NCBI GenBank assembly: GCA_016935915.1 | Contig: JAFGQB010000289.1 | Span: 1-35,699, forward strand | Source: Spirochaetota bacterium | GTDB lineage: Bacteria > Spirochaetota > GWE2-31-10 > JAFGQB01 | Length of the DNA stretch: 35,699 nucleotides | Direction of reading: 5' to 3' | Part shown: positions 34,869 to 35,699 of the stretch, piece after piece | Numbering within the stretch: the stretch's first letter is position 1 | Layout of the letters: the number at the start of each line of letters is the position of its first letter | Notes under the pieces: generated by a model | What the model was told of the DNA's origin: nothing | Database searches by the model: none | Seen by the model: the letters and a program-made list of their open reading frames with translations, nothing else | Position numbers and translations under genes: made by a program

Positions 34869-35494
34869 TGCATCCTCCGTGTTTCCTAAAAACAGTTCTT
34901 TGACCCGGTACCTCGCTTTCCTCTTCAGGATCCTTCGGGATAGTTCTCCTGACTCATCAGTACTATCAAGGTACTACGACTTCTTGCAATCCTTCTTACT
35001 TCGCTATGGTTTTCCCTCGCTGGTAATACCATCCCCTGATTCTTGATTTCGTTTAAGCCATGACTTTATCATCATTAACAGAGTTAGAATCATATCTGTT
35101 AAGCAGGATATATTTATATTCCGCATTACCCCAGTTGCGGGATTATTGAGAATGGGAACGCAAGACCTCCCGTGTTTCTGAGTAACCCTTTTTACATTTG
35201 CCATGCTCTACGACTCCGGCGGAATTACTGTCACATAACCTATTTTGTGCAGTAATGCTGCCCATGCCACGCACACAGCAAAGGCTTCCGCAATCTCGGA
35301 ATATTTCGAAGCTAATTCACACGGCTTTTGCAATCACTGTCTACGCTTCACACACTTCGTCGCCAGAGTGCATGCAAGACTCGTTACAGGCTGTTGGTTA
35401 GACTTTACCTGATAGGACTTTCACCTACTGAGTTACAAATAGCATTTCAACATCTTGAGATGTATCCCGACTATTCAGACTTTTCACGGCGCAA
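34869..35494 (-). ncRNA. Group II intron 5' structured region (domains I-III)
   Basis: These 626 nt lie between the presumed 5' splice site and the maturase start. They show many short complementary segments and no credible protein; the small open frames here are chance. They would hold the exon-binding sites that choose the target. Confidence 0.65.
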
Positions 35495-35625
35495 GAGCGT
35501 TGATTCCGATGAGCCGCACTTTTTCTTTGATTGAAATAAAAAAACCAACATCAAAATTGACTAATAAAGTATCACCATCAATGACTTTTTCCAGCGTTGC
35601 GTGGTAGGTGTATTGCCTGTCGCAT
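35495..35625 (-). pseudogene. Staphylococcal-nuclease-like gene, 5' part upstream of group II intron, frameshifted start
   Basis: Read from about 35618 down, the frame gives QYTYHATLEKVIDGDTLLV, then a short link and KVRLIGINA. This is the N-terminal SNase core with the DGDT calcium/substrate motif and the first catalytic Arg (KVRL). In this frame TAA occurs at 35630-35628 and no ATG, GTG or TTG follows before the domain. An ATG at 35625 is in another frame; removing one G near 35615-35618 would join it as M-R-Q-Q-Y-T-Y. So the gene appears frameshifted just after its start, or the assembly has an error there. The rest of the window (35626-35699) shows nothing recognisable. Confidence 0.7.
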
Positions 35626-35699
35626 AATTAAATCTTAACAAAAGGATTTACAACATTCAAGAAAATTAATATAAATTCATTATACCTCTTTAATAAGGA

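Larger units (their letters stand above)
33476..35494 (-). mobile_element. Group II intron with reverse transcriptase/maturase
   Basis: The roughly 2.02-kb element starts at TTGCGCC (35494 downward; U replaces the usual first G of GUGCG) and ends in CTAC at 33476, the usual A-pyrimidine. A domain V hairpin and domain VI stem lie next to the 3' end. A maturase ORF occupies domain IV. The 5' 626 nt (domains I-III) include AGTAGGTGAAAGTCCTAT, a common group II domain I motif. Flanks are two parts of a nuclease gene, so the insertion interrupts a coding sequence. Both ends are uncertain by a few bases because CCGG is doubled at the 3' junction. Confidence 0.85.

Noticed and set aside
35004..35534. 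Small open frames on both strands near the right edge
   Set aside because: They fall in the structured 5' part of the group II intron and resemble no protein.
1..35699. CRISPR arrays, tRNA and rRNA genes
   Set aside because: No regularly spaced direct repeats, cloverleaf-like sequence or rRNA signature was seen by eye; tRNA and rRNA covariance searches were not possible.

Overview
The window is strongly AT-rich, bacterial and gene-dense. No rRNA, tRNA or CRISPR array could be seen. Sec-type signal peptides on two giant surface proteins and an RHS/YD-repeat protein suggest a bacterium with a large secreted proteome, probably an uncultivated diderm. The lineage cannot be fixed from sequence alone.

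Layout. (1) Positions 1-17604, minus strand: a two-gene operon of giant secreted proteins. Upstream is a 1751-residue protein with Ig-like, beta-helix-like and pre-peptidase-like parts. Downstream, after 57 nt and a strong ribosome binding site, is one open frame of 4097 codons that runs off the left edge. It encodes an RHS/YD-repeat protein with lectin-like and Ig-like modules; its C-terminal tip lies outside the window. (2) Positions 18096-20166, plus strand: a radical SAM enzyme and an A24 (prepilin peptidase-type) membrane aspartic protease, 7 nt apart. (3) Positions 23591-20197, minus strand: a compact radical SAM peptide-modification operon of the His-Xaa-Ser (Hxs) type. It holds a small membrane-anchored precursor ending in repeated His-Gly-Ser and a terminal Cys, two tandem HxsD-like proteins, the maturase HxsB, and a second radical SAM enzyme in the HxsC position. 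(4) Positions 23927-28274: three related radical SAM enzymes with SPASM-like C-termini around a GT4 glycosyltransferase. (5) Positions 28408-31330: a membrane-anchored SGNH-type protein and a GH57-like protein. (6) Positions 31513-33099: a long radical SAM protein related to those in blocks 2 and 3, with an extra cysteine-rich C-terminal domain. (7) Positions 33235-35625, minus strand: a staphylococcal-nuclease-like gene split by a group II intron that carries its own reverse transcriptase. The intron lies between two active-site positions of the nuclease.

How the genes fit together. Blocks 2 and 3 converge and together look like a pathway that makes, modifies and perhaps proteolytically processes a small membrane-tethered His-rich peptide. 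Block 4 is divergent from block 3 across a 335-nt AT-rich gap and looks like a saccharide or cell-surface modification cluster, with block 5 as possible partners. In all there are seven radical SAM genes in about 15 kb, in three groups: HxsB, three HxsC-like enzymes, and three SPASM-like paralogues. The Hxs-type operon with its convergent radical SAM/A24 peptidase pair is the best candidate for a little-described system.
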